Part shown: positions 46,446-58,479 of the stretch, in pieces
Position numbering within the stretch: the first letter of the stretch is position 1
Layout of the letters: each line of letters opens with the position of its first letter
Assembly (NCBI GenBank): GCA_028564925.1
Contig: CM053029.1
Coordinates: forward strand, 578,553,193-578,617,192
Source: Lithobates sylvaticus
Taxonomy: Eukaryota > Chordata > Amphibia > Anura > Ranidae
Direction of reading: 5' to 3'
Length of the DNA: 64,000 nucleotides
The notes under the pieces: model-generated
Database searches by the model: none
What the model saw: the letters and a program-made list of their open reading frames with translations, nothing else
Told to the model about the DNA's origin: nothing
Translations under genes and position numbers: made by a program

Positions 46446-47851
46446 GGGGTATACAACCACTTTAATGTTTAGATTATAAATATTGTATCATTGCATTTTA
46501 GGTTTTCTTCATTATTTCCCCCTTTCTTTCTCCTTTTCCCCATATATAATTTTGAGGGGAAAGAAAATAATTAAAGAGAATAATGCTATGTGAATCATTT
46601 ACTCAATGTATAATATATGTGTACCTTTATTTTTGTACCCAGTTTTGTATTTTAATTTCTTAATGATCGAGAAGTAGCAAATGTATGTGTACATGTAATT
46701 TAGATACCTTGTACAATCGTAAATTGTTATATATAAATATATACATAGCTATATTTATACCTATGAACTATAAATGTTACCTCTCAAGTTGTTATAAAAA
46801 CCTTTTTCCAATAAAAAGTTTGTAAACAAAAAATAATCTCCTGAAATAACAAATTAACACAATAAAATGAATAAAGCCAATCTTCCAAAATAACTTCCAA
46901 AATATGAATTGATTGTGAACAACGAATATACGAAACAAATCCGAATAAACAAAACTAATCAGAATATACAAAATTAATTCTGAAAACGAATCAGTCTAAC
47001 ATAACGAATGATGAAACAAAATGATTCATTTAACAAATGATTCTAAAATGAAACAAAACAAATTTTATCACCGTGCACAGCTCTGTTTATTACTCTAAAA
47101 TACTCATCTTTCCTTGTTTTACCTCTTTTTATATTATTTTCAGAATTGTAAATGTAAATGTAATGGTTTTACGGCACCTTATAAAATTATATATTTTTTT
47201 CTTTTTACATTTTTGTCCTCCTTCTGCTCACATACCCACTTTCCCTCATAAAACCCAGTTTTCTTATCAGTAAATTTGATGATAATATATTCCTATAATA
47301 CCATTTGGCTCCAATGCCAATCACATTGTACAAAGGACGGGAATGGAAAAGCAATGTAAAAATACATATTCATTAGCCACTCTAGGAAACGATGCCTGGA
47401 ATATCAGAGAGATGCTTATCAAGAACATGCTAGATAGGAATGGATCAGCCACTCTTAAATTTTACATTAGAATTTTGTACATTTACTGGAACTTCTGGAA
47501 GGGGTAAAGTGGAGATTTTCTTTTGATATTGCGATTACTGGTTTCAATCATGAATACACCTGTACACAACTTATATTGATTCATACTTCTATGAAAACAG
47601 TGGAATTTTTAAAATGGTATTAAACGCAAAACCAAAAATGTATTAAATTGCAACTCACCAATTCTTAGATGTTGTGGCTGTATTGGTTTTCTTTTTTAGT
47701 CTTTTTTCCTTTATTTTCACCTGGTGATCCAGCAAGTAAAAAGTAAGTCTGTTCATTTTCAACTTCCTTCCTAGGGAAAATTCTGTTCTAAAATGTAACT
47801 TTCTGCTAAGTGAACAATCTTTTTGCTTTTAAATCAACTCCATGAAGTGGG
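46446..47851. other. Intergenic, AT-rich, nothing recognised
   Basis: 46860-47090 is rich in AACGAAT/AACAAAT words like the hAT foldback interiors and ends near GTGCACAGCTCT, possibly a decayed terminus. The rest is unique-looking. No exon was recognised. Confidence 0.35.
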
Positions 47852-47859
47852 TTCAGACT

Positions 47860-49035
47860 AGACATGTGCAATTTGCTTAGTTCCGAATTTGTTTTTTAAC
47901 AAATTTTGACAAATTTGTTAATTATGAATTTCCGAATTTTTCAATTCCCGAAATTTCCGAATTTCTAAATTTCTAAATTTGCAAAATTACGAATTTCGGA
48001 AATTTCGGAAATTTCAAAATTTCTGAAATTTCCGAAAATTACGAATTTCAGAAATTACGAATTTACGATTTTCTAATTTCCGAAATTTTTGGATTTCCGA
48101 ATTTCGCATTTTCGGATTTCCGAATTTTCGAATTTCCGAATTTTGAATTTTCGATTTTCCGAACTTCCGGATTTTCGAATTTACAAAATTTCGGATTTTC
48201 GGATTTTCAAATTTGCGAATTCCGAATTTTGGATTTTTGGAATTCAGGATTTTCGGAATTCGGAAATTTGAAAATTTGAAAATTCGAAAATCAGAAAAAA
48301 AGAAATAAAATCTGTTTAATTCTAAATAATAACTAACTATTACATTATAGGTATTGGAATTCCCTTTCAAATTTGTCTGTTAGTGAATGTAACGAATACG
48401 AATTTATCCAAAGTTACGAATTATCTGAAATAACGAATGCCACATCTAACCAAATGGAACGTAACAATCTACTAATAATAAATAACAATAATAATAATAA
48501 AACCTTTTTATTATTATTAATTATTTATTATTAATTATTTATTATTAACTTGTTCCGTTCCATTTATTTAGATGCGGCATTCGTTATTTCAGATAATTCA
48601 AAACTTCAAATAAATTCGTACTCGTTAATTTAATAGTTAGTTATTAATTAAACTGATTTTCTTTCTTTTTTTCTGATTTTCAAATCTTGGGATTTTCAAA
48701 TCTTTGAATTCCCAAATTACGAAAATCCGAAAATTCGGAAATTCTGAGTTCCGAAAGTCCGAAAATTCGGAATTCAGAAAAACCGAAAATCCAAAATTCG
48801 ATAATTCGAAAATCCGAAAATTTGAAAATTAGGAATTTCGGAAATCCCAAAATTCGAAATTCGGAAATTTGGAAATCCGAAAAATAAAAATGTGAAATAT
48901 CCCGAAATTTTCGAAATCCGAATTTTCGAATTTCCAAATTTCTGAATTTTCGATTTTCCGAATTTCCGAAAAAAGCAAAAAAACGAATGAAATGAAAACG
49001 AAAATGAACACATTTTTTGTCAGTGCACATGTCTA
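47860..49035. mobile_element. hAT-like foldback element with AATTTCCGAAATT cargo, 1,176 bp
   Basis: A perfect 8-bp duplication GTTCAGAC (47852-47859 and 49036-49043) flanks ends TAGACATGTGCA and TGCACATGTCTA. Both outer thirds consist of degenerate AATTTCCGAA-type words. The centre (about 48385-48640) is a long palindrome with TTACGAATTATCTGAAATAACGAATGC and its complement around AATAAT repeats. Open frames of up to 121 codons, full of FRIS-type residues, come from the repeat. Confidence 0.85.
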
Positions 49036-49043
49036 GTTCAGAC

Positions 49044-49896
49044 ACAGTGGCGGCCAGTACTTAATATATTGGGGGGGTAGCAAACTAAGACCAACCCCCC
49101 CACCCTGCAGGAGACGGCTGGGAATGTGGTGATCACTCCCCCCCCAGAGATGTACGTAAATGCAGCAATCGAATCCCCCTACCACCCTGGGAGATGGATG
49201 GGAATGCAGGGATCGTCCCTACCCCATAGGAGATGGACGACGGCGATCAGGACATTACCTTTGGAGTCAGGGGGAATGAATGAAGTCTCTTCCTTTAGTA
49301 AATCAACCCCGTGACTCACTAAACTGAATTTTGTGCCCCCCTGTTTCTCATAATCCAAAACCTGCAAGTTAATAAATCAGGCCCTAACATGTACAAGATA
49401 AAGACATGCAATAATGTTAAAACCTCACCTGCTTTTTCTTATCAGAAAAATCATAAATACAATCTTTTCTACTTTCTCGCCTTTGAAAAGGAGTTAAACG
49501 ATTAGATGTCTTAAAAGGTAAAATCAGAAAAAGACATTTACATTTTGGGCCTCAGCTGTCACTCGCTGTCTCAGTAGTTATGATATCTATATTGCACTGA
49601 TTCACAGAAGACAGAATATTTGCATAAGTATTCAGCGAGGAGGAAATTCCAGAAGATGTTGTGTCAGTTTAAACAGAAACCTGAAATGAAACTCAGAAGT
49701 CCTTGTACAAAATAGGAAAAAATTATTGGAAACATATCTATGTTAGAAATTCTACAGGTTATGTTTTAATTCTAAAGTTTATGGTCTCCAGGTTGATAAA
49801 ATTGATTTATTATTATGAATTACAAACATGTAGTTCGTACTACTACAAGTAACTATCCAAGGCCGATTGTGGTATATCCAAGCCCGTTCCTTCCCT
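49044..49896. other. Intergenic with repeat scraps
   Basis: No gene. 49046-49110 resembles the start of the dispersed repeat at 45445; 49290-49320 resembles the terminus of the MITE at 2092. Confidence 0.35.
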
Positions 49897-50820
49897 TTTT
49901 GAATATTCTTCTTATTATAATACAGGATTCATATAGCGCCAACAGTTTGCAAAGCACTTTACAATGTAGAGGGGGGACAGTACAATTACAATACAGTTCA
50001 ATACAGAAGGGATGGGAGGGCCCTGCTCCTGGAGCTTACAATCTAAAGGGAGGGGGAGGTGGTACAAAAGGTAATAGCTGCGGGGGATGATCTGATGGAG
50101 GTGGCTCAGGTACAGTTCTTAGGTGGGTGTGGGATAGGCTTCCCTGAATAAGTGAGTTTTCAGGGATCGCCTAAAGGAGGACAGGGTAGGAGCTGACCAG
50201 ACATACTGGGGCAATGAATTCCAGAGGATGGGAGAGGCTCTGGAGAAGTCCTGGAGGCGAGCATGGGAGGAGGTAACAAGGGAGCTAGAGAGCAGGAGGT
50301 CCTGGGATGAGCGGAGGGGACGATTTGGGCGATATCTGCAGATTAGGTTGGTGATGTAGCTGGGGGCGATGTTGTAGATGGTACTTTTTGGTTATTATTT
50401 AGAATATTATATGGTGGGGTAGTGGAAGCCAGTGAAGGGATTGGCAGAGAGAAGCAGCAGTCACAGATCCGTTAGTGAGGTGTATTAGTCAAGCAGCAGC
50501 ATTCATAATACTGTAGACTGAAGGGGGTGGCCTGTGTAAGGATAGGCCAGTGAAGAGAGAGTTGCAATAGTCAAGGCAGTAAATAAACAAGAAGTGAATA
50601 AGTTGTTTTGTAGTGTTGTTAGTCAGTAGGGGCCAATTCTGGAAATGTTGCGGAGGTTAAGGCGGCAAGATGTAGCCAGTGATTGGATGTGGGGGTTGAA
50701 GGAGAGGTCAGAGTCTAGGATTACACCCAGCATCCTGGTATGTGTGGAGGGACCAATGGTTGTGCCATTGATCTTGAAGGTAAAGTCATGGGGAGGGGAT
50801 TAGGGAGGAGAAAATATTAC
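49897..50820 (-). mobile_element. L2-clade LINE, 3' fragment
   Basis: On the minus strand this is the end of a reverse transcriptase and a short 3' UTR finishing in GGCGCTATATGAATCC and AT-rich repeats, the usual L2 tail. Conceptual motifs in several frames include TRMLGVILDSDL, LHWLPL and FRRSLKTHLF. It is 5'-truncated and has several frame changes. No target duplication was found. Confidence 0.75.
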
Positions 50821-51646
50821 AAGCTCTCCCAGTCCAGAGTCCACCCATTTTGAAGCCAATTAGATCCTCAGGCTCTAATCAAGTACTTCTTTAAAAAAAA
50901 ATAAAGCAAACCCCATAGAAATCCATGCATCCAGTGCCCTGAGATTAGGGGCCGGACACATGGAGATTAGGGGGGCAGCACCCCTGCACCACGTATGAGC
51001 ATCTGCCACTGGCTGTGTGGTCTTCTTGCACTACATATGGATATCACTGGACTGGGCAATATAACTGACAGAGCTGTGCAATGATTGCTGAGACAAGCCG
51101 GTGGCTGCTGGGAGTGGGATCCCCTAAACTCACATATTGTAGGATCAGGGTGAAGGTGGAGGCACAGTTTGCTATTTTTGCCCTGGGTGTTGGATCACTG
51201 TGTCCCGACACTCCTGTGATGTAAGGGGGCTTTGATCATATTTTGTTGACTACAAAAAGCTGTATTCATTAATTTAAATTGTTCATTTATAAAGCTGATT
51301 TGTAAAATATGCGATGTGGCCTTCCTACTGAAAAGTTTGACGACCCTTACTCTACACTATGCTGTACATTAAAGACATTGCAGCACCCTGTAAACTCTCC
51401 TGGATGTTCTGTCCTGCACATCCAGTCTAAATCATGTGCTGTAGTATATTTTTTACTGTACAGTACATCACTCCAATTGCTGCACTGTGCTGAACAGTAC
51501 ATTCTCCCCATCACTCTCCTATGCACTCTGGGTTGTACATTATATACTCCACACTTCTCAACTCTGTATACTATATTTTTCATCCATTACTGTTCTGGCA
51601 CTTATCAACTCACAGAGCACTGTAAGGGCCACCAGGCAGCAGAACA
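50821..51646. other. Intergenic with a dispersed repeat fragment
   Basis: 50850-51015 shares phrases with the repeat at 45445. The remainder, including the 146-codon plus frame at 51309, shows no domain. Confidence 0.35.
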
Positions 51647-51648
51647 TA

Positions 51649-53222
51649 CAGTGCCTTGTAAAAGTATTCACCCCCTTTGGCATTTTTCGTGTTTTGTTGC
51701 CTCACAACCTGGAATTAACATGGATTATTTGAGGATTTGCATCATTTAATTTACAGAACATGCCCACAACTTTGAAGATGTTTTTTTTTTTTTTTGTGAA
51801 GCAAACAACAAATAGGACAAAATAACATAAAAAGTTGATGTGCATAACTATTCACCCCCCTAAAGTCAATACTTTGTGGAACCACCTATTGCGGCTATCA
51901 CAGCTCCAAGTCACTTTGGATAAGTCTCTATGAGCTTGCCACCTCTTACCACTGGGAATTTTGCCCATTCCTCCTTGCAAAACTGCTCCAGCTCCTTCAA
52001 GTTGGATGGTTTGCGCTTGTGAACAGCAATCTTTAAGTCTGACCACAGATGTTCTATTGGATTGAGGTCTGGGCTTTGATTAGGCCATTCCAACACATTT
52101 ACATGTTTCCCCCTTAAACCACTCAAGTGTTGCTTTAGCAGTGTGTTTGGGGTCATTGTCCTGCTGGAAGGTGAACCTCCGTCCTAGCCTCAAATCACAC
52201 GCAGAGTGCTACAGGTTTTGTTCAAGAATATTCCTTTATTTAGCACCATCCATCTTTCCCTCAACTCTGACCAGTTTCCCAGTCCCAATGGTGTTCTTTG
52301 GGTGGTGTGATGTGTTGGGTTTGCGCCAAACATAGCGTTTTCTTTGTTTGCCAAAAAGTTCAATTTTAGTCTCATCAGACCAGAGCACCTTCCTCCATAC
52401 ATTTTGGGAGTCTCCCACATGCCTTTTCGCAAACTCAAAACATTTTATTTGATGAAAGTAATGTCTTTCTTCTGGCCACTCTGCCATAAAGCCCAACTCT
52501 ATGGAGTGTACGGCTTAGTGTCATCCTATGTACAGATACTCCAGTCTCTGCTGTGGAACTCTGCAGCTCCTCCAGGGTTACCTTGGGTCTATGTGCTGCC
52601 ACTCTGATTAATGCCCTCCTTGCCCGGTCCATGAGTTTTGCTGTGCGGCCGTCTCTTGGCAGGTTTGCTGTAGTGCCATGTTCTTTACATTGGGTTATGA
52701 TAGATTTGATGGTGCTCCTAGGGATTATCAAAGATTTGGATATTTTTTTATAACCTAACCCTGACTTGTACTTCTCAACAACATTGTCCCTTACTTGTTT
52801 GGAGAGTTCCTTGGTCTTCATGGCAGTGTTTGGTTAGTGGTGCCTCTTGCTTAGGTGTTGCAGCCTCTGAGGCCTTTCAAAAAGGTGCGTATATGTAATG
52901 ACAGATCATGTGACACTTAGATTGCACACAGGTGGACATCATTTCACTAATTATGTGACTTCTGAAGGTAATTGGTTGCACCAGAGCTTTTTATGGGCTT
53001 CATAACAAAGGGGGTGAATACATACGCACATGCCAATTATACGTTTTTTTTTCTGAAAAATAGTATAATGTATATATTTTTTTCTAATTTTACTTCACCA
53101 ACTTAGACTATTTTGTTCTGATCCATCACATAAAATTCAGGTAAAAAAAATATTGAACTAAAGGCTGTAATGTAACAAAATAGGTAAAAAGCCAAGGGGG
53201 TGAATACTTTTGCAAGGCACTG
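51649..53222 (-). mobile_element. Tc1-like transposon, full length, 1,574 bp
   Basis: Ends CAGTGCCTTG and CAAGGCACTG lie next to TA (51647-51648 and 53223-53224). The inverted repeats continue through AAAAGTATTCACCCCC. The transposase is on the minus strand and decayed. Layout and size match the split copy at 4105. Confidence 0.92.
51880..52821 (-). pseudogene. Tc1-like transposase, decayed
   Basis: Start at 52821 (MKTKELSKQVRDNVVEKYKS). The first frame gives the helix-turn-helix region and GLYGRVARRKTLL. Then, in shifted frames, come [28 protein letters not shown] and SPDLNPIEHLWSDLK. The first D and the final E of the DDE triad are visible; the second lies in a decayed DPK(N/H)T block near 52150. 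At least three frame changes separate these parts (near 52440, 52340 and 52240). Not functional. Confidence 0.85.
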
Positions 53223-53224
53223 TA

Positions 53225-54480
53225 ACATGAAATCGGCAAAGTGTGAAAGATAGGATCAAGGATGTGGTGGTCCAAGGCTGATGTTAAAAATCATGGGGCC
53301 TTGTACAGCCTACTTGAAAGGGAGCCCCCCCCCCCCCCCCCCCCCCCCCCCTGGAAAATATCAAATTAATAAATCAGCCTTGGGTCTCAATGCCATGCCT
53401 CGCATCCATGGCAGAAATGATACCCTCTTCGATCAAGACCCATTCAACTGAATAGAGCTGCACCACAAGTGCCCCACATGTGGCTGAAATGTGCTAGTGC
53501 AGGATTAAAGCAGACGGTGAGGAAGCAATATGCCTCCTCACTACCTGTCTAATTTTCTCTGAAGAGCAATTTAATTGCTGACTGCTCTTCAGAGAGAAAT
53601 GGACATTTGAACATTTGAAGTTATTTTTTATACATAAAGACATTTTATAATTTTTTTTGAAATTTTTTAGAATTTTATTTTTTATTTAATAATTTTTTTA
53701 ATTTTTTTAACTACCCTGTTGGAGAGACTTTGGTGAAGTATCAGAGGTCTAAACAGACCTCAGTCTCAGCTTTCTCTGCAGCCTAAGATTCCTGATAATT
53801 CACAAACCGAAGCATAGTAAATATAGTTTACTAGGCTTCAGTAATGAATGGACACAGGAGCGATTGGCACTGATCACTCACTGTGCTCATTTAGGAAAGG
53901 AAGAGGTCAGTAAATATGACATATTTAGCTCCCCCTCCCCCACATTCTCCATCCTGAAACATTTCCCTTGTGTGCTCACAGCAATCGGTAAGAGAGGAAG
54001 GAAGCCGGAGGCACTGCAATGGGGGGGAGAAGGGGCACACAGGGGGCCTGACAGCAGGTGGAAGGGGGTGCATATCCTAGAACCATACCCCGTGCAGCGC
54101 AGCCGGAGGGGGGGGAAAGAAGTAGAAGCCAGCAGTGCTGCAGGTGGATCCACAAGAGTCACAAGTGTCGAAAAGAAGGCAGTACAGCTGGCCCTCCTGC
54201 TCGGCAGATTCCCAGACCCCCATTTTGAGCCGTTTGGGTCAGGGCCCGGTATAGGAGGGTCGACTGTACTGTGTTATCAGCGGCCCTGTGATGGTCAACT
54301 GTGGTCCAAAGATTTAAGCCCTGAAGACTGGGCCAGTGGCTTCTGGTGCAGCTCAGGGTGTCCACCGGAAGAGATAAGAGGGAGGAGAGAGCCTTTATAG
54401 TGTAGTGTAGTGTAGTGGAATTCCAGTCAAATACAAACTAAGCCTAAACTTACTCCCACCCCCATACTAAGCCTATTCCA
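53225..54480. other. Intergenic with a C27 run and hairpin
   Basis: 27 consecutive C at 53325-53351. A hairpin CTCTGAAGAGCA...TGCTCTTCAGAG lies at 53558-53600. The 178-codon plus frame at 53864 shows no domain and is judged accidental. Confidence 0.4.
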
Positions 54481-54484
54481 ACTA

Positions 54485-54665
54485 CCCTGTAAAGGTATAC
54501 TTACCTATGCTAACAGTGCTCTGGTCCACTCACATGATCGTGTGCCAGCGCCAGCTTCAGTAAAGAGGAGGGACAGCTGACAGGTGGTCTCTCCTCTTCA
54601 CTGAAGCCGGCCACTGGAGAGATCAGGTGATTGGACCAATGAGCCCTCAGAATAGGTAAGTACAG
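54485..54665. repeat. MITE-like inverted repeat
   Basis: GGTATACTTACCTAT at the left pairs with ATAGGTAAGTACA at the right; inside, CTTCAGTAAAGAGGAG pairs with CTCCTCTTCACTGAAG. Class unknown. Confidence 0.5.
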
Positions 54666-54747
54666 GCTTTTTTCCTTTACAGAGAAGTTAGAATAGCCTT
54701 ACAGTAGAATGGGGGTAGGAGTAGGTTTAGGCTTAGTTAGTATTCAA

Positions 54748-55048
54748 ATGCAGCCTGTCACTGTACCCTGCCACCAGAAGCACTGTGTCACTGTAGTCTG
54801 CAACCAAAAGCAGCTAGTCATTGTACCCTGCCACCAGATGCAGCGTGTCACTGTATCCTGCCACCAAATGCAGCGTGTCACTGTATCCTGCCACCAGATG
54901 CAGCGTGTCACTATACCTTGTCACCAGATGCAGCGTGTAACTGTACCCTGCCACCAGATGCAGTGTGTCACTGTAGCCTGCTACCCCAGCCACCAGATGC
55001 ACTGTGTCACTGTAGCCTGCCACCCCAGCCACCAGATGCAGCAGGTAA
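54748..55048. repeat. 30-bp minisatellite, about 10 copies
   Basis: Units of the form ATGCAGCGTGTCACTGTAACC-like text followed by CTGCCACCAG repeat every 30 bp, with a 12-bp addition in the last units. It produces artificial repeats in both strands' frames. No spacers as in CRISPR. Confidence 0.9.
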
Positions 55049-55683
55049 CTTTGTAAGAGTTTTCTTTGTGCAGTGAAAGAACTTACTAAAATTAAAGCCT
55101 CTTACAACCTCTCCCCAGTGCTATGGCCTCAGCAAGGAATCTGGCATTACAAGTCAGGATCCGGGAAAACTGGCACATGCACAGTCGATTACACAGGGTT
55201 CTGATGCTATGAGATTGAGAATCTCATGGAGGCGGACCATGGAGGTGGTATCACGGGTGGTGATGCAACCAAGCCTGGTCTCTGCTCGGCCACCGCTTAT
55301 ATCCTTCTGTGACCCTGGGCCTCAAACAGGGCACGGACCGCCACTGATCCTGGGGGGCCTGGGAGTCGGGGACCCCTGCTCTATGCCATCCTCTGTGGGG
55401 TTCTTGGACGGGAGAGTGGAATTGGTAAGAAGGCTGCTAAACCTGTAGCACCCTCTACATAGGTAGTTTCTAAGTTAGGATTTTTGGTAAGTGTAAGTAA
55501 ATTTAGGCAGTCCTGGCTGGTAGCCAGGGCTGTTTGTTTTGGCTTGTGTGGGCTAGGAGGGGCTTAGAGTTAGCAGCTGGTGACCCACAGGCAACATCAC
55601 TGAGGCCTCCCTCTTTCTTCTAGAGGATTCTAGAAGGAAAGAAGGAGCGGAGAGGTGGAGCTGCCTGGGGTGTTCTAAGGAGA
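55049..55683. other. Intergenic, nothing recognised
   Basis: Mixed composition; no domain-bearing frame. The right side meets the truncated Tc1 element. Confidence 0.4.
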
Positions 55684-56643
55684 CCTAACCAATCCGCAAC
55701 CTGGATTGGCAGGACCCTGAAACAGAGCTGCAGCATGGTGGCCAAGACCATACAGCGGTTTAACAGGACAGTTTTCACTCAGAACAGGTCTCACCATGGT
55801 CGACCAAAGAAGTTGAGTGCACGTGCTTAGCGTCATATCCAGAGGTTGTCTTTGGGAAATAGACGTATGAGAGCTGCCAGCATTGCTGCAGAGGTTGAAG
55901 GGGTGGGAGATCAGCCTGTCAGTGCTCAGACCATACGCCGCACACTGCATCAAATTGGTCTGCATGGCTGTCATTCCAGAAGGAAGCCTCTTCTAAAGAT
56001 GATGCACAAGAAAGCCTGCAAACAGTTTGCTGAAGACAAGCAGACTAAGGACATGGGTTACTGGAACCATGTCCTGTGGTCAGATGAGACCAAGATAAAC
56101 TTATTTGGTTCAGATGGTGTCAAGTGTGTGTGGCAGCAACCAGGTGAGGAGTACAAAGACAAGTGTGTCTTGCCTACAGTCAAGCATGGTGGTGGGAGTG
56201 TCATGGTCTGGGGCTGCATGAGTGCTGCCGGCACTGGGGAGCTACAGTTCATTGAGGGAACCATGAATGCCAACATGTATTGTGACATACTGAAGCAGAG
56301 CATGATCCCCTCTCTTTGGAGACTGGGCCGCAGGGCAGTATTCCAACATGTTAATGACCCCAAACACACCTCAAAGACGACCACTGCCTTGCTAAAGAAG
56401 CTGAGGATAAAGGTGATAGACTGGCCAAGCATGTCTCCAGACCTAAACCCTATTGAGCATCTGTGGGGCATCTTCAAACGGAAGGTGGAAGAGCGCAAGG
56501 TTTCTAACATCCACCAGCTCTGTGATGTGGCCATGGAGGAGTGGAAGAGGATTCCAGTGGTAACCTATGAAGCTCTGGTGACCTCCATGCCCAAGAGGGT
56601 TAAGGCAGTGCTGGAAAATAATGGTGGTCACACAAAATATTGA
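55684..56643 (+). pseudogene. Tc1-like transposase, truncated with one nonsense codon
   Basis: Reads open from about 55684 to the stop at 56643 except for TAG at 55828-55830, where relatives would have Q (a CAG to TAG change is the simple explanation). It carries the second DNA-binding part (TIQRFNRT, GRPKKLSAR), then the full catalytic domain: LWSDETKINLFG, VKHGGGSVMVWGC, HVNDPKHTSKTT and SPDLNPIEHLWGIFK. The DDE residues are present with DD34E-type spacing. About 50 N-terminal residues are absent. It is much better preserved than the transposases at 4483 and 51880, so it is younger. Confidence 0.85.
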
Positions 56644-56888
56644 CACTTTGGGCCCAATTTGGACATTTTCACTTAGGAGTGTACTCACTTTTGTTGCCAG
56701 CGGTTTAGACATTAATGGCTGTGTGTTGAGTTATTTTGAGGGGACAGCAAATTTACACTGTTATACAAGCTGTACACTCACTACTTTATATTGTAGCAAC
56801 GTGTCATTTCTTCAGTATTGTCCCATGGAAAAATATAATAAAATATTTACAAAAATGTGAGGGGTGTACTCACTTTTGTGAGATACTG
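55684..56888 (+). mobile_element. Tc1-like transposon, 5'-truncated
   Basis: The right end (GGGGTGTACTCACTTTTGTGAGATACTG) matches the fragment at 26090 in reverse. The flank there is GA rather than TA. The left inverted repeat and the first part of the transposase are missing. Confidence 0.85.
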
Positions 56889-57820
56889 GAACAATGAGCA
56901 CCTCCGCCAATTGGACCACCGGCTGGTTATTTTGGCAGACTCCTTTTGTTCTTACCAAAAGTATAAAAGATGTCTGTAAGCATTCTTCAGTGCCCAGAAG
57001 TCCCATGTGCTTTCCTAGGGTTACATTGCAAGCAGAGCAATATCACAATTTGTTCTCATAATGTCACTGGGAGAGAATGCTCACCCCCACTGTGAAAACA
57101 TCGCATGTATCCATTGAGACACATCCGACAGAGGACACTTGTCCAAAAATGATTCTAGGGTGTGAAAAATGTGTTTCTAAATGGTGAAAGCCTATGTTGG
57201 AGAATGATACAGACATGTTTCTGCAAAGGCGCATTTGCATTCATTCACCTGCTCTCTTCTTTCAAATTCTAGCAAGTTTGCTGCATTATGAAAATACGAA
57301 GGTAAGCAGGAACATTCCTTATCACATATAAGCCACCTCTGCCATCTCAGAAGTATTGCGTTACAAAGAAGGATATGGTGCCCTACTCTGTCTGCCATTT
57401 AATCTTTGTTTTGTCTCTTATGGAAATCTCAATGCTGCAGAAACCTGGCCTCTTGATATCCACTTGTGTCATTTTATTGAGTATCTGATACAAATGGACA
57501 TATGATTTCAGTTTGCACAGCAAACATCCATTATTAAATACCTTGGTGTTAGACAATCGAATGAATGTTCTGCTTTGAGAAGAAAAAAAAAAAAAAAAAA
57601 AAGCATAAAAAGCCGCCGTGCCTCTTTAGTGACAATGGGTATTGTATGTGGATGCTTTGAGGCTCTGCTCTGATCTTCCGCAACACCTTGGAGGTTTTAT
57701 TGCTTAACATATTTACTTATTGAATAAATACCTTTGTCAGATAACATTCACAATGTGTTATAGGGTTTTGGTCATTGTAGCAGAGCTTGGGATGTTTTAA
57801 GAGGCAGGAAACTTCAGTCA
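56889..57820. other. Intergenic, nothing recognised
   Basis: Unique-looking sequence with an A run at 57582-57602. No supported exon. Confidence 0.4.
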
Positions 57821-58071
57821 TTAACCTCTTGCTGCCCATATAATGCATAAGGGGCCAATTCTGGCAACTCCTCGCCTACGTGTAAAAATCATATTTTTTT
57901 TTGCTAGAAAATTACTCAGAACCCCTAAACAGTATATACCGTATTTATTGGCGTATAACACGCACAGGCGTATAACATGCACCCTCATTTTAAGAGGGAA
58001 GTTTCAGGAAAAAAAAACGTATTTTTTTAATAAACAACTTTGAATTAAAATAAGGGCCAGTGCCCATCAAT

Positions 58072-58290
58072 GCAGCCTGATTAGTGCCCATCTGCAGCCT
58101 CCTCATCTCCCATCAATGCAGCCTGAACAATGCCCATCTGCATCCTCAATGCAGACTGATCAATGCCCATCTGCATCCTCAATGCAGCCTGATCAATGCC
58201 CAGCTGCATCCTCAATGCAGCCTGATCAATGCCCATCTGCATCCTCAATGCAGCCTGATCAATGCCCATCTGCAGCCCATCTCATCAATG
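58072..58290. repeat. 33-bp minisatellite inside the MITE
   Basis: About five units of GCAGCCTGATCAATGCCC followed by ATCTGCATCCTCAAT, plus irregular end copies. Confidence 0.9.
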
Positions 58291-58479
58291 CTTGTCCCCC
58301 TCCTTCCCCTCCGAGGTACACTATCGGCATATAACACACACCCGTGATTTACCCCTATTTTCAGGGGGAAAAGGTGTGTGTAATATGAATGAATGAATGA
58401 ATGAATGATTTGTATAGCGCTGCAACTGCGAACTGAATCGCCTCGAGGCGCTTGACTGCTCTTGTTGGGATGCCATGTT

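Noticed and set aside
47860-49035. Centromeric or tandem satellite DNA
   Set aside because: A perfect 8-bp duplication and inverted ends show that the block is a single inserted element.
48014-49045. Frames of 60-121 codons with repeating FRISEF-type residues on both strands
   Set aside because: Translation of AATTTCCGAA-type repeats inside a hAT foldback element.
53864-54400. 178-codon plus frame
   Set aside because: No recognisable domain, and overlapping frames on the other strand are equally open.
54709-55056. 115-codon repeat protein with CHQMQRVTV units
   Set aside because: Direct translation of a 30-bp minisatellite, whose unit length is a multiple of three; no other support.
58072-58290. 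Possible CRISPR-like array with 33-bp repeats
   Set aside because: Units are contiguous without spacers and the context is an animal MITE; it is a minisatellite.
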